64,000 nt of DNA from Variovorax sp. S12S4. Its GTDB lineage: Bacteria; Pseudomonadota; Gammaproteobacteria; Burkholderiales; Burkholderiaceae_C. The notes under the pieces are model-generated. The model was not told the DNA's origin, ran no database searches, and saw only the letters and a program-made list of their open reading frames with translations. Both the position numbers and the translations under genes were made by a program. Below, piece after piece: positions 1-8,973 of the stretch. The stretch lies in assembly GCF_023195515.1 (NCBI RefSeq), contig NZ_JALPKR020000002.1, positions 5,123,001 through 5,187,000 of the forward strand, given 5' to 3'. Position 1 is the first letter of the stretch. Each line of letters opens with the position of its first letter.

Positions 1-1
1 G

Positions 2-181
2 CCGCTGCAGGGGCACGCGCTCCTGCGCCTCGAAAACTGCATCTGCACACCGCATATCGGCTACGTGGAGCAAGACAGCTACGAGAGCTATTTCGGGCAG
101 GCATTCGACAACGTGGTGAGCTTCATCAAGGGCAACCCCACCAACATCGTGAATCCGGGCGCGCTGCAGGTTCGCCGGTGA
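2..181 (+). CDS. D-2-hydroxyacid dehydrogenase, C-terminal fragment
   Basis: Only the last 59 codons are inside the window; the gene starts upstream. The visible tail carries TPHIGY, the segment that holds the catalytic histidine in NAD-dependent D-2-hydroxyacid dehydrogenases (the 3-phosphoglycerate dehydrogenase family), followed by a C-terminal helix and the usual NIVNP ending. The family reduces or oxidises 2-hydroxy/2-oxo acids in the cytoplasm. The substrate cannot be told from this fragment. It is followed 60 bp later by an MFS transporter on the same strand. Confidence 0.8.
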   Translation, partial: PLQGHALLRLENCICTPHIGYVEQDSYESYFGQAFDNVVSFIKGNPTNIVNPGALQVRR

Positions 182-241
182 TTTCATGAGCCGCCGGGCC
201 GCCCCAAGGCGAGTACCGCAGCCGAAGGCGAAGGTCCTTCA

Positions 242-1399
242 GTGAACCGGCCTGCGCCCCGGGGCGCGCTCTGGGCGCTGCTGGCCGGCAATTTCGTGAT
301 CGGCACGGGCGTGATGGTGGTGCCCGGCACGCTCAATGAAATCAGCACGTCGCTGGCGGTTACCGTCGCTACCGCGGGCCAGCTGATCACGGTTGCCGCG
401 GTGGTGATGTGCCTCGGCGCACCATTGCTGGCGGCCGTGGTCGCGGGCTGGGACCGGCGCCAGCTGCTTGCCCTCACCCTTGTCTGGTATGCCGCCGGGC
501 ACATCGTTGCGGCGTTGATGCCGAGCTTTGGCGCCCTGCTGCCGGTGCGCATGCTCACCGTGGTAGCTCCGGCCATCTTCACGCCGCAGGCCGCGGCCTG
601 CGCGGGCATGCTGGTGCCGCCCGAACAGCGCGGGCGGGCCGTGACCTTCGTCTTTCTCGGCTGGTCGATGGCCTCGGTGCTGGGCCTGCCGCTCGGCGCG
701 CTGATTGGCGGCCACCTGGGCTGGCGCATGGCTTTCACGGCGGTCGCAGTGCTCAGCATCGTGAGCGCGGTGTCGATCTGGCTGACGCTTCCGCGCGGCA
801 TCCGCCCCGCGGCGCTCACGGCAGCCGCGTGGTCACGCGTGCTCCGCAGCCCGGTGCTGATGGGCATTGTCGCGGTCACGGCGCTGCAGGGCGCCGGGCA
901 GTTCGTCCTGTTCAGCTATTTCGGCCCCATCCTCAAGCAGGACTTCGGTGCCGATCCCACCACGCTGAGCCTGATGTGGGCCCTGTTCGGCGTTTTCGGG
1001 CTGCTGGGCAACATGCTGGTGAGCCGCTTCATCGACCGGGTGGGCGCGGGCCGCATGGTGCTGCTGACGAGTTCGCTCATCGCACTCAGTCTCTTCCTCT
1101 GGCCGTGGGCCGGCACGCTCCCCTGGCTTGCGGCCGTTCTCGTGCCGTGGGGCCTGGGGTGCTTTGCCACCAATTCGGCGCAGCAGGCGCGGCTGGTGGG
1201 CCTGGCGCCTGCTCTTGCCCCGGGCTCGGTGGCCCTCAACAGCTCGGGCATCTACATCGGCCAGGCCGTGGGCGCCGGGCTGGGCGGATGGCTGCTCGCC
1301 AATGATGCGGTGGCATGGATGAACTGGGTCGGCCTCGCGCTGCTGCTGCTGGCCATCGGCCTGAGCGTGGCCATCGATCGCAGCCGCCGCACAGCCTGA
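242..1399 (+). CDS. MFS transporter (DHA1-type exporter)
   Basis: A 385-residue, very hydrophobic protein with about a dozen membrane segments, so an inner-membrane secondary transporter of the major facilitator superfamily. The stretch between segments 2 and 3 (AGWDRRQLL, about residues 67-75) fits the family motif-A loop, and a second, similar loop (SRFIDRVGAGR) comes about 200 residues later, as expected from the internal duplication. The length and the weak motif resemble arabinose/purine efflux members (AraJ, NepI). The substrate is unknown. The start is GTG at 242; the ATG at 186 is in another frame and stops quickly. It may be co-transcribed with the upstream dehydrogenase. Confidence 0.8.
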   Translation: MNRPAPRGALWALLAGNFVIGTGVMVVPGTLNEISTSLAVTVATAGQLITVAAVVMCLGAPLLAAVVAGWDRRQLLALTLVWYAAGHIVAALMPSFGALLPVRMLTVVAPAIFTPQAAACAGMLVPPEQRGRAVTFVFLGWSMASVLGLPLGALIGGHLGWRMAFTAVAVLSIVSAVSIWLTLPRGIRPAALTAAAWSRVLRSPVLMGIVAVTALQGAGQFVLFSYFGPILKQDFGADPTTLSLMWALFGVFGLLGNMLVSRFIDRVGAGRMVLLTSSLIALSLFLWPWAGTLPWLAAVLVPWGLGCFATNSAQQARLVGLAPALAPGSVALNSSGIYIGQAVGAGLGGWLLANDAVAWMNWVGLALLLLAIGLSVAIDRSRRTA

Positions 1400-1529
1400 C
1401 AGCGCAGCCCCGCGTAAAACCCGGGAAGCCGCCGCGCCCGGTGGCTGCAAAATCGAAGGCTGTGCAAGCTCCGCGCCCCCGCCTGCCATCAGGCCCGGAT
1501 ACACCTCAACCAGCGAAAATCTTCTTCCA

Positions 1530-3050
1530 ATGACAGTGAACTACACCCGGATCGGCGTCGTCGGCGCCGGCGCCATGGGCCGAGGCATCGCCCAGATCGC
1601 CGCGCAAGCGGGCAGCGAAGTGCTGCTGCTCGACAGTTTTGAAGGTGCCGCGGAGCGCGGGCGCGAAGCCCTCGCGGCGCAATGGAACAAGCTGCACGAA
1701 AAGGGCAAGATCGACGCCGCGGCGCGCGATGCGCAAATCGCCCGAGTCAAGGCGGTCGATTCGGTTGCAGCCCTGGCTGCATGCGACCTCGTGATCGAAG
1801 CGGTGGTCGAAGACATCGAGGTCAAGCGCTCGTTGTTCCGTGAGCTCGAATCGGTTGTTGCACCGACGGCCACGCTCGTGACCAACACCTCGTCGCTTTC
1901 GGTCACGGCCATTGCGGCCGGGCTCAAGCACCCGGAGCGCGTGGCGGGCTTTCACTTCTTCAACCCGGTGCCGCTGATGAAGGTGGTCGAGGTGGTGGCG
2001 GGCTTCAAGACGTCCGCCGAGGTCTGCAAGCAGCTGGCCGGCTATGCGGTGCAGATGGGCCACAGCGCCGTGCAGGCGCAAGACACCCCCGGTTTCATCG
2101 TCAATCACGCCGGCCGCGGCTACGGCACCGAGGCACTGCGCATCGTGGGCGAAGGCGTGGCCGACTTCGCCACCATCGACCGCATCCTGAAGGACCAGGC
2201 CGGTTTTCGCCTTGGCCCGTTCGAGCTGATGGACCTGACGGCGCTCGACGTGTCGCATCCAGTGATGGAATCGATCTATCGCCAGTACTACGAAGAGCCC
2301 CGCTTCCGCCCCAGCGTGATCACCGCGCAGCGGCTGGCCGCAGGCGTGCTCGGCCGCAAGACCAATGAAGGTTTCTACAACTACAACGACGGCGTGATGC
2401 AGCAGCCTGCCGAAGCCGCGCCTCCCACCGTGGCAGCGCTGCCTTCGGTGTGGGTTTCGCCGCGTGCCGCGCGCCGCGCCGAGCTGCTGCGGCTGGTGAA
2501 TACGCTGGGCGCCCAGATCGACAGCGGTGCCACCGCCGCGCCCACTTCGCTCATCCTGGTGGCGCCGCTGGGCTTCGACGTGACCACAGTGGCCGCGGTC
2601 GAGCGCCTGGACGCGACGCGCACCGTCGGCATCGACATGCTGATCGACGATGCCGCCACCAAGCGCCGCGTGCTCGCCACCAACCCGGCCACGCGGCGCG
2701 ACATCCGCGATGCGGCGCACGCCCTTTTTGCGCGCGACGGCAAGGCCGTGAGCGTGATCCGCGACAGCGGCGGCTTCGTCACGCAGCGCGTGATCGGCAC
2801 CATCGTGAACATCGCCTCCGACATGTGCCAGCAGCGCGTGTGCTCGCCGGCCGATCTTGAAACGGCCGTACAGCTGGGCCTTGGCTATCCGCGTGGCCCG
2901 CTGGCCATGGGCAACCTGTACGGCCCGACCAACATGCTCGAGGTGCTGTTCAACCTGCAGACCGTCTATGGCGATCCGCGCTATCGCCCGAGCCCCTGGC
3001 TGCGCCGCCGCGGTGCGCTTGGCCTGAGCCTGCTGCACGAAGAAGAATAA
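1530..3050 (+). CDS. 3-hydroxyacyl-CoA dehydrogenase (NAD-binding, duplicated C-domain)
   Basis: Oxidises L-3-hydroxyacyl-CoA to 3-ketoacyl-CoA with NAD+ in beta-oxidation or phenylacetate-type degradation; cytoplasmic. The Rossmann motif GAGAMG is at residues 12-17. NTSS is at 119-122 and GFHFFNPVP has the catalytic His142, with Glu154 twelve residues on, the normal His-Glu dyad. At 506 residues it is longer than the roughly 280-residue single-domain form: a second 3HCDH C-terminal domain follows (about 400-506), as in PaaH/PaaC-type enzymes. It is the first gene of a plus-strand acyl-CoA cluster, with 31 bp to the next gene. It could serve phenylacetate or dicarboxylate catabolism rather than plain fatty acids. 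Confidence 0.92.
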   Translation: MTVNYTRIGVVGAGAMGRGIAQIAAQAGSEVLLLDSFEGAAERGREALAAQWNKLHEKGKIDAAARDAQIARVKAVDSVAALAACDLVIEAVVEDIEVKRSLFRELESVVAPTATLVTNTSSLSVTAIAAGLKHPERVAGFHFFNPVPLMKVVEVVAGFKTSAEVCKQLAGYAVQMGHSAVQAQDTPGFIVNHAGRGYGTEALRIVGEGVADFATIDRILKDQAGFRLGPFELMDLTALDVSHPVMESIYRQYYEEPRFRPSVITAQRLAAGVLGRKTNEGFYNYNDGVMQQPAEAAPPTVAALPSVWVSPRAARRAELLRLVNTLGAQIDSGATAAPTSLILVAPLGFDVTTVAAVERLDATRTVGIDMLIDDAATKRRVLATNPATRRDIRDAAHALFARDGKAVSVIRDSGGFVTQRVIGTIVNIASDMCQQRVCSPADLETAVQLGLGYPRGPLAMGNLYGPTNMLEVLFNLQTVYGDPRYRPSPWLRRRGALGLSLLHEEE

Positions 3051-3081
3051 ACGGACGCCAAGTCAAGAAAGCACGACACCG

Positions 3082-3861
3082 ATGACCGCCGAACTCAAGA
3101 GCACCAGCGAAGGACGCACCATGGTGCTGACCATCGCCAACCCGACCCAGCGCAACGCGCTGGGCCCAGAGATCTACGCCGCAGGCATCGAGGCACTCAA
3201 CGGCGCCGAAAGCAGCGACGAGATCCGCAGCGTCGTCATCGTGGGCGAAGGCGCGTGGTTCTGCGCGGGCGGCTCGCTGCAGCGGCTGTCCGACAACCGC
3301 CAGCGCGACCCTTCGGTGCAAGCTGAAGGCATCGAGGGCCTGCACAACTGGATCGACTCCATCCGCACCTTTCCAAAGCCGATCATTGCGGCGGTCGAAG
3401 GTGCGGCGGCCGGCGCGGGCTTTTCGCTGGCGCTGGCCTGCGACTTCGTGGTGGCTGCACGCGATGCGATTTTTGCGGCGTCGTACAGCAACGTGGCGCT
3501 CTCGCCCGACGGCGGCCTGAGCTGGCACTTGGGCCAGGCGTTGCCGCGCCAGCTGGCCAGCGAATGGCTGATGGCCGGCGAGCGCATCGGCGCACCGCGG
3601 CTGCATGCGCTGGGGCTGGTCAACGAGCTGAGCGAAAACGGCCAGGCGCTCGCAAGCGCGCTGGCGCTTGCGGCCAAGCTCAATGCCCGCGCACCGAACT
3701 CGCTGGCCAGCATCAAGGAGCTGCTCAGCGAGGCGCGCGGCGCCACCTTTGCGTCGCAGCTCTCGCAGGAGCGCGATCACTTCGTTCGCAACCTTCACCA
3801 TCCGAATGCCGGCATCGGCATTGCCGCTTTTCTCGATAAGAAGCCGCCGCAGTACGAATAG
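3082..3861 (+). CDS. Enoyl-CoA hydratase/isomerase family protein
   Basis: A 259-residue crotonase-fold protein. The two oxyanion-hole segments are clear: FCAGGSL (60-66) and GAAAGAGF (107-114). The two catalytic glutamates of classical enoyl-CoA hydratase are not conserved. The position of Glu144 is Ser115 and that of Glu164 is Tyr135. Asp143 sits in SPDGG, where PaaG-like isomerases have their acid. Isomerase chemistry (double-bond shift) is therefore more likely than hydration. This is inference from aligning motifs by eye. It lies 31 bp after the hydroxyacyl-CoA dehydrogenase and 59 bp before a Crp-family regulator, and probably shares their transcript. Confidence 0.88.
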   Translation: MTAELKSTSEGRTMVLTIANPTQRNALGPEIYAAGIEALNGAESSDEIRSVVIVGEGAWFCAGGSLQRLSDNRQRDPSVQAEGIEGLHNWIDSIRTFPKPIIAAVEGAAAGAGFSLALACDFVVAARDAIFAASYSNVALSPDGGLSWHLGQALPRQLASEWLMAGERIGAPRLHALGLVNELSENGQALASALALAAKLNARAPNSLASIKELLSEARGATFASQLSQERDHFVRNLHHPNAGIGIAAFLDKKPPQYE

Positions 3862-3920
3862 CGGCACGACGTCACTCCCGTGACACCCTTCAGCCTTTCA
3901 GTCGCCGACAGGACAGACCA

Positions 3921-4640
3921 ATGGACGACCCCATTCTTACCATCGAAGAACGTGAAGCGATCAACAGTGGTCGCTGGTTTTCTTCTCTCTCTCCATCGCT
4001 ACGGCACGACATTCTTCGATGTGCTTTTGTCAAACGCTACAAGGACGGCGACCTGATCGCCGCCCGCGGCGATCCGCCCGATCACTGGATTGCCTGCGCC
4101 AAGGGCGCGGTGCGCGTGAGCTCGACGGCCGTGTCGGGCAAGCAGGTGACGCTGACCTACGTGGAGCCAGGCATCTGGTTCGGCGACGTGGCGATGTTCG
4201 ACGGGGACCGGCGCACGCACGATGCCTATGCGCATGGCGACACCACGGTGCTCTGCGTAGCGCGGGCCGACTTTCAGAAAATCCTGGCCACGCACGTGGA
4301 GCTGTACGAAGCGCTGATGCGGCTGCAGGCGCGCCGCATCCGCACGCTGTTCGGGCTGGTGGAAGACCTCAACACCCTGCCTTTGCGCGCACGGCTGGCC
4401 AAGCAGCTTATTCACCTGGTGCGCAGCTACGGCGTGCCCAACCTGGAAGACGGCAGCCAGACGCGCATCGGCCTGCAGCTGGCGCAGGAAGAACTCGCGC
4501 AGCTGCTCGGCGCCTCGCGCCAGCGGGTCAACCAGGAACTCAAGACCATGGAGCGCGAGGGCACCATCCGGATCGAGCCGGGCGGGCTGGTCGTGCTGGA
4601 TCGCGCGGCCTTGATGCGTGTCTCCGAAGCTGAGACCTGA
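3921..4640 (+). CDS. Crp/Fnr family transcriptional regulator
   Basis: A 239-residue regulator with an N-terminal cyclic-nucleotide-binding-like beta roll (about 35-125), a long dimerisation helix (about 125-160) and a C-terminal winged helix. The recognition helix is around GASRQRVNQELKTM (198-211). The four N-terminal cysteines of an Fe-S Fnr are absent, so it is not an oxygen sensor of that type; the effector is unknown. It sits inside an acyl-CoA catabolism cluster, 23 bp upstream of the phosphotransferase gene, so it probably controls this cluster in response to a metabolite or cAMP-like signal. That role is inference from position. Confidence 0.88.
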   Translation: MDDPILTIEEREAINSGRWFSSLSPSLRHDILRCAFVKRYKDGDLIAARGDPPDHWIACAKGAVRVSSTAVSGKQVTLTYVEPGIWFGDVAMFDGDRRTHDAYAHGDTTVLCVARADFQKILATHVELYEALMRLQARRIRTLFGLVEDLNTLPLRARLAKQLIHLVRSYGVPNLEDGSQTRIGLQLAQEELAQLLGASRQRVNQELKTMEREGTIRIEPGGLVVLDRAALMRVSEAET

Positions 4641-4663
4641 GAAAACCAAAAAGAGACTGAGAC

Positions 4664-5770
4664 ATGAGCCAGGACTTCTCGAACTTCATCGGCACCCGCG
4701 CCGTTTCGCAGCAGCATGCATTCGACATCGAAGCGCTTGCAGCCTGGCTCACGAGGAACCTCGACGGCTTCAAGGGCCCGCTCACGGTCGAAATGTTCAA
4801 GGGCGGACAGTCGAACCCCACCTACAAGCTGGTGACGCCCACGCAGAGCTACGTGATGCGCGCCAAGCCCGGGCCGGTCGCCAAGCTGCTGCCCTCTGCC
4901 CATGCGGTGGAACGCGAGTTCAAGGTCATGAGCGGCCTGCAAGGCACTGACGTGCCCGTGCCGCGCATGCACTGCCTGTGCGAGGACGAATCCATCATCG
5001 GCCGCGCCTTCTACGTGATGGAGTTCATGCAGGGCCGCGTGCTCTGGGACCAGTCGCTGCCCGGTTTCACCAACACCGAGCGCGCGGCCTACTACGACGA
5101 GATGAACCGCGTCATTGCGGCGCTGCACACTGTGAAGTTCGCGGAGCGCGGCCTCGCCGACTACGGCAAACCGGGCAACTATTTCGAGCGCCAGATCGGC
5201 CGCTGGAGCAAGCAATACAAGGCCTCGACCGATGGCGCCGGCGAACTGTCGCAGCCGATCGACGCCATGGAACGCCTGATCGACTGGCTGCCCGCCCACA
5301 TGCCGGCCAGCGCACGCGACGAGAGCAAGGTCTCGATCGTGCATGGCGACTACCGCCTCGACAACGTGATGTTCCACGCCACGGAGCCGCGAATCATCGC
5401 GGTGCTCGACTGGGAGCTCTCCACGCTGGGCCACCCGCTGGCGGACTTCAGCTACCACTGCATGTCCTGGCACATGCCTCCCACCACCGGCCGCGGCATC
5501 GGCGGCGTGGATGTCGCGGCGCTGGGCATTCCCACCGAAAGCGAATACATCCGCCGCTACTGCGAGCGCACGCGCATCAGCACGCCTGAGGCGCTGGCGC
5601 CCGACTGGAACTTCTACCAGGCCTACAACCTGTTCCGCATGGCCGCGATCCTGCAAGGCATTGCCAAGCGGGTCGAGGCCGGTACCGCGTCGAGCGAGCA
5701 AGCCGTGGCCTCCGCCCGCGGCGCGCGACCGATGGCCGAGATGGCCTGGCAGTTTGCCCAAAAGGCGTAA
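4664..5770 (+). CDS. APH-fold phosphotransferase (ACAD10/11 N-domain type)
   Basis: A 368-residue aminoglycoside-phosphotransferase-fold kinase. It shows a glycine-rich loop region (KGGQSNPTYKL, 46-56), the catalytic loop HGDYRLDN (227-234) and the metal-binding LDWE (248-251) followed by LGHPLADFSY. It is the stand-alone bacterial counterpart of the kinase domain fused to acyl-CoA dehydrogenase in ACAD10/ACAD11. In those proteins it phosphorylates 4-hydroxyacyl-CoA so that the dehydrogenase domain can remove phosphate and feed 4-hydroxy fatty acids into beta-oxidation. The acyl-CoA dehydrogenase is the next gene, 30 bp downstream, which supports the same two-step job here. Confidence 0.88.
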   Translation: MSQDFSNFIGTRAVSQQHAFDIEALAAWLTRNLDGFKGPLTVEMFKGGQSNPTYKLVTPTQSYVMRAKPGPVAKLLPSAHAVEREFKVMSGLQGTDVPVPRMHCLCEDESIIGRAFYVMEFMQGRVLWDQSLPGFTNTERAAYYDEMNRVIAALHTVKFAERGLADYGKPGNYFERQIGRWSKQYKASTDGAGELSQPIDAMERLIDWLPAHMPASARDESKVSIVHGDYRLDNVMFHATEPRIIAVLDWELSTLGHPLADFSYHCMSWHMPPTTGRGIGGVDVAALGIPTESEYIRRYCERTRISTPEALAPDWNFYQAYNLFRMAAILQGIAKRVEAGTASSEQAVASARGARPMAEMAWQFAQKA

Positions 5771-5800
5771 GCAGCCCCCAAAACCCCACCAGGAGACAGC

Positions 5801-7072
5801 ATGGATTTCGAATATTCGGCCAAGACCAAGGAATTGCAGAAACGCGTCACCGCGTTCATGGACGAGCACATCTACCCGGCCGAAGCCGAGTACGCCGCCG
5901 AGCTGGCCGCCAACACGGCCGCGGGCAAGCGCTGGACCGCGCTCAAGACCGTCGAGAAGATCAAGGCCAAGGCCAAGGCCCAGGGACTGTGGAACCTTTT
6001 CCTGCCGGTCGACAGCGCCTCCGCCTCGGGCTATGAAGGCGCGGGCCTCACCAACCAGGAATACGCACCGCTGGCCGAGATCATGGGCCGCGTGCAATGG
6101 GCTTCGGAGGCCTTCAACTGCTCGGCGCCCGATACCGGCAACATGGAGACCATTGCCCGCTACGGCTCGGAGGCCATCAAGGCACGCTGGCTCAAGCCGC
6201 TGCTCGAAGGCGAGATCCGCTCGGCCTTCGCCATGACCGAACCCGACGTTGCCTCCAGCGATGCCACCAACATCTCGACCCGCATCGAGCGCCAGGGCGA
6301 CGAGTACGTGATCAACGGCCACAAGTGGTGGATTTCAGGCGCCGCCGACCCACGCTGCGCCGTCTTCATCACCATGGGCAAGAGCGACCCCGATGCGCCG
6401 CGGCATTCACAGCAGAGCATGGTGATCGTGCCGGCCGATGCCAAGGGCATCCGCATCGTGCGCCCGCTCAACGTCATGGGCTACGACGATGCGCCGCACG
6501 GCCACGTCGAGATGTACTTCGAGAACGTGCGCGTGCCTGTCGACAACATCCTGCTGGGCGAAGGCCGCGGCTTTGAAATTGCCCAAGGCCGCCTTGGCCC
6601 CGGACGCATTCATCACTGCATGCGCCTGATCGGCCTGGCAGAGCGTGCGCTCGAGCTGATGTGCAAGCGCGCTTCTTCGCGCGTGGCCTTCGGCAAGACG
6701 GTCGCTTCGCAGACCGTGACACAAGAGCGCATTGCCGAGGCACGCTGCAAGATCGACATGGCGCGCCTGCTCACGCTCAAGGCCGCCTGGCTGATGGACG
6801 TGGCGGGCAACAAGGTTGCGAAGAACGAAATCGCGATGATCAAGGTGGTGGCGCCGAGCATGGCCTGCCAGGTGATCGACTGGGCCATGCAGGTGCATGG
6901 CGGCGGCGGCATGTGCGACGACTTTCCGCTGGCCTACGCCTACGCCGGCGCGCGCACGCTGCGCTTTGCGGACGGCCCGGACGAAGTGCACCGCAATGCA
7001 ATCGCGAAATGGGAGCTGGGCAAGTACGCGCCCGGCAAGACCGAAGCCGAGGCACCCGTCACGCGCTTCTGA
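5801..7072 (+). CDS. Acyl-CoA dehydrogenase (ACAD11-type)
   Basis: A 423-residue FAD-dependent acyl-CoA dehydrogenase. Typical signatures are present: [16 protein letters not shown] (about 141-156), [27 protein letters not shown] (about 366) and the C-terminal ADGPDEVH. Together with the upstream APH-fold kinase it reconstitutes the two halves of mammalian ACAD11, so the likely substrates are 4-hydroxyacyl-CoAs or long-chain acyl-CoAs; this is inference from context. An RBS-like GGAGA lies just before the ATG. It is the last gene of the plus-strand cluster and is followed by a repeat and a strong terminator. Confidence 0.92.
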   Translation: MDFEYSAKTKELQKRVTAFMDEHIYPAEAEYAAELAANTAAGKRWTALKTVEKIKAKAKAQGLWNLFLPVDSASASGYEGAGLTNQEYAPLAEIMGRVQWASEAFNCSAPDTGNMETIARYGSEAIKARWLKPLLEGEIRSAFAMTEPDVASSDATNISTRIERQGDEYVINGHKWWISGAADPRCAVFITMGKSDPDAPRHSQQSMVIVPADAKGIRIVRPLNVMGYDDAPHGHVEMYFENVRVPVDNILLGEGRGFEIAQGRLGPGRIHHCMRLIGLAERALELMCKRASSRVAFGKTVASQTVTQERIAEARCKIDMARLLTLKAAWLMDVAGNKVAKNEIAMIKVVAPSMACQVIDWAMQVHGGGGMCDDFPLAYAYAGARTLRFADGPDEVHRNAIAKWELGKYAPGKTEAEAPVTRF

Positions 7073-7082
7073 TCTGCATTTA

Positions 7083-7113
7083 CCCCTCTCCCTCCGGGAG
7101 AGGGTTGGGGTGA
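7083..7113. repeat. REP-like GC-rich palindrome
   Basis: A perfect 9-bp inverted repeat (CCCTCTCCC at 7084-7092, GGGAGAGGG at 7096-7104) around a 3-nt loop, followed by a G-rich tail. This looks like the extragenic palindrome scattered through many beta- and gammaproteobacterial genomes; I recognise it from memory only. It lies between the acyl-CoA dehydrogenase stop and the terminator. Confidence 0.6.
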
Positions 7114-7114
7114 G

Positions 7115-7151
7115 GGCCGACGGCGACCAGTTCGCCTCGGCCTTTTTTTTT
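7115..7151 (+). terminator. Rho-independent terminator of the acyl-CoA cluster
   Basis: A stem of GGCCGA (7115-7120) with TCGGCC (7137-7142) continues inward, after one bulged base, as GGCGA with TCGCC around a 5-nt loop. Eight to nine T residues follow at once (7143-7151). This is a textbook intrinsic terminator for the plus strand. It ends exactly at the stop codon of the convergent GNAT gene. Confidence 0.85.
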
Positions 7152-7630
7152 CAGAGCTTCTTCTGCAAAAACACTGCGTGCCCGAACGCAGGGTCGAGTT
7201 GATAGCCGCTGAATCCTTCACGCTCGTAGCTCCGCAGCGCCGATGCATTGCCAGACAGCACTTCCAGCGTGAGCTTGCAGGCACCGCGCGCACGGGCCTC
7301 CTGCTCCACCCGTTCGAACATGCGTTGCGCAACCCGCCGGCCGCGATGGCTGGGCAGCACGACGACGTCGTGCACATTGACCAGCGGCTTGCAGGCGAAG
7401 GTCGAAAAACCTTCGATGCAGTTGATGAGCCCCACGGGCTGCGTACCGTCGTAAGCCAGCACGCTGAAGGCCTGCGGCCGCGCTGCCAACGCAGCGGGCA
7501 AGCCGGCGCGCACCTTGGCCTCGAGCGGCGTGCCGCCGCCGGCTGGGTCCTGCGCATAAGCATCGAGCAAATCGACCAGCGCGGCCGAATGCGCGAGATT
7601 GCCGTAGTCCACCAGCACGACTTCGATCAT
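7151..7630 (-). CDS. GNAT family N-acetyltransferase
   Basis: A 159-residue acetyl-CoA-dependent acyltransferase. The acetyl-CoA-binding motif A is visible in the centre (VVVLPSHRGRRVAQRMF, about 89-105), and the C-terminal part has the NASALRSYEREGF signature of motif B, where a Tyr can act as general acid. The acceptor (protein, amine or antibiotic) is unknown. I chose ATG at 7630 because the upstream extension is the glmM coding region read in another frame. The gene starts 5 bp after glmM stops, so it is probably translated from the same mRNA. Confidence 0.85.
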   Translation of the reverse strand: MIEVVLVDYGNLAHSAALVDLLDAYAQDPAGGGTPLEAKVRAGLPAALAARPQAFSVLAYDGTQPVGLINCIEGFSTFACKPLVNVHDVVVLPSHRGRRVAQRMFERVEQEARARGACKLTLEVLSGNASALRSYEREGFSGYQLDPAFGHAVFLQKKL

Positions 7631-7635
7631 CGCCG

Positions 7636-8973
7636 TCACTGTGCGGGCTCGAGCGTCGCGGCAAGGCGTTTGGCGCAAGACTCGGCCTGCTTCGCGTCGC
7701 GTGCCTCGACCATCACGCGCACCAGCGGCTCGGTGCCGCTCGCACGGATCAGCACGCGGCCGCCGTCGCCAAGTTCGGCCTCGATACGCTGCGTTTCGCT
7801 GGCCAGCGCCTTGTTGCTCTTCCAATCCTGTCCGGGCGTGAGCCGAACATTGATGAGGGTCTGCGGAAACAGCGTGATGTCCGCCAGCAGTTGCGCCACC
7901 GTCTTGCCGCTGCGCACGCAGGCTTGCAGCACCTGAAGCGCGCTCACAATGCCGTCGCCGGTGGTGTGGCGGTCGAGCGCCAGCAAGTGGCCGGAGCCTT
8001 CGCCGCCGAGCAGCCAGCCGCGCTTGTCGAGCTCTTCGAGCACGTACCGGTCGCCCACCTTGGCGCGCACGAATTCGATGCCCTGGTTGCGCAGCGCGAC
8101 CTCGACGGCCTTGTTGGTCATGAGGGTGCCGACCACGCCGACGGGCCTTTCTCCGCGCGCAATGCGCTCGGCCACCATGAGGTAGAGCAGTTCGTCGCCG
8201 TTGAAAAGGCGTCCGCTCGCGTCGACAAGTTGCAGCCGGTCGGCGTCGCCGTCGAGCGCAATGCCGTAGTCGGCCTTTTGTGACGTCACGGCCTCCACCA
8301 AGGCGGCCGGGTGGGTCGCGCCGAAGCCCTTGTTGATGTTGAGCCCGTCCGGCGCGCAGCCGATGCTGGTGACCTCGGCCCCCAGCTCATGGAACACATT
8401 CGGCGCCACCTGGTAGGCCGCGCCATGCGCCGCATCGATCACGAGCTTCATGTCGCGCAGCGTCAGGTCGTTGGCGAAGGTACTCTTGCAGAACTCGATG
8501 TAGCGGCCGGGCGCGTCGTTGAGGCGGCGCGCCTTGCCGAGTTCTGCCGAGGTTGCCCACACGGGTGCCTCTTCGAGCGCGGCCTCCACCGCGAGCTCCC
8601 ATTCGTCGTCGAGCTTGCTGCCGTGGGCGTTGAAAAACTTGATGCCGTTGTCGGGGTAGGCGTTGTGGCTCGCGCTGATCACCACGCCCAGGCTCGCACG
8701 CTGCGCGCGCGTGAGGTAGGCCACGCCCGGCGTGGGCAGCGGGCCCAGCAACACCACGTCGACACCGGCAGAGTTGAAGCCCGATTCCAGCGCCGATTCA
8801 AGCATGTAGCCCGAAATGCGCGTGTCCTTGCCGATCAGCACTGTCGGGCGCGACTGGCTCTTCTTGAGCACGCGGCCCACCGCATGCGCAAGGCGCAAGA
8901 CGAAATCGGGAGTGATAGGCGACTGGCCGACCGTGCCGCGGATGCCGTCGGTGCCAAAGTATTTACGGGTCAT
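7636..8973 (-). CDS. glmM: Phosphoglucosamine mutase
   Basis: Converts glucosamine-6-phosphate to glucosamine-1-phosphate for UDP-GlcNAc, the precursor of peptidoglycan and lipid A; cytoplasmic and normally essential. It is 445 residues long, as expected. The N-terminus has FGTDGIRG; the active-site serine is Ser102 in SASHN; the Mg-binding loop DGDADR and the C-terminal phosphate loop [12 protein letters not shown] are present. The start ATG (8973) overlaps the folP stop as ATGA, so the two are translationally coupled. The folP-glmM order is conserved in many proteobacteria. Confidence 0.97.
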   Translation of the reverse strand: MTRKYFGTDGIRGTVGQSPITPDFVLRLAHAVGRVLKKSQSRPTVLIGKDTRISGYMLESALESGFNSAGVDVVLLGPLPTPGVAYLTRAQRASLGVVISASHNAYPDNGIKFFNAHGSKLDDEWELAVEAALEEAPVWATSAELGKARRLNDAPGRYIEFCKSTFANDLTLRDMKLVIDAAHGAAYQVAPNVFHELGAEVTSIGCAPDGLNINKGFGATHPAALVEAVTSQKADYGIALDGDADRLQLVDASGRLFNGDELLYLMVAERIARGERPVGVVGTLMTNKAVEVALRNQGIEFVRAKVGDRYVLEELDKRGWLLGGEGSGHLLALDRHTTGDGIVSALQVLQACVRSGKTVAQLLADITLFPQTLINVRLTPGQDWKSNKALASETQRIEAELGDGGRVLIRASGTEPLVRVMVEARDAKQAESCAKRLAATLEPAQ

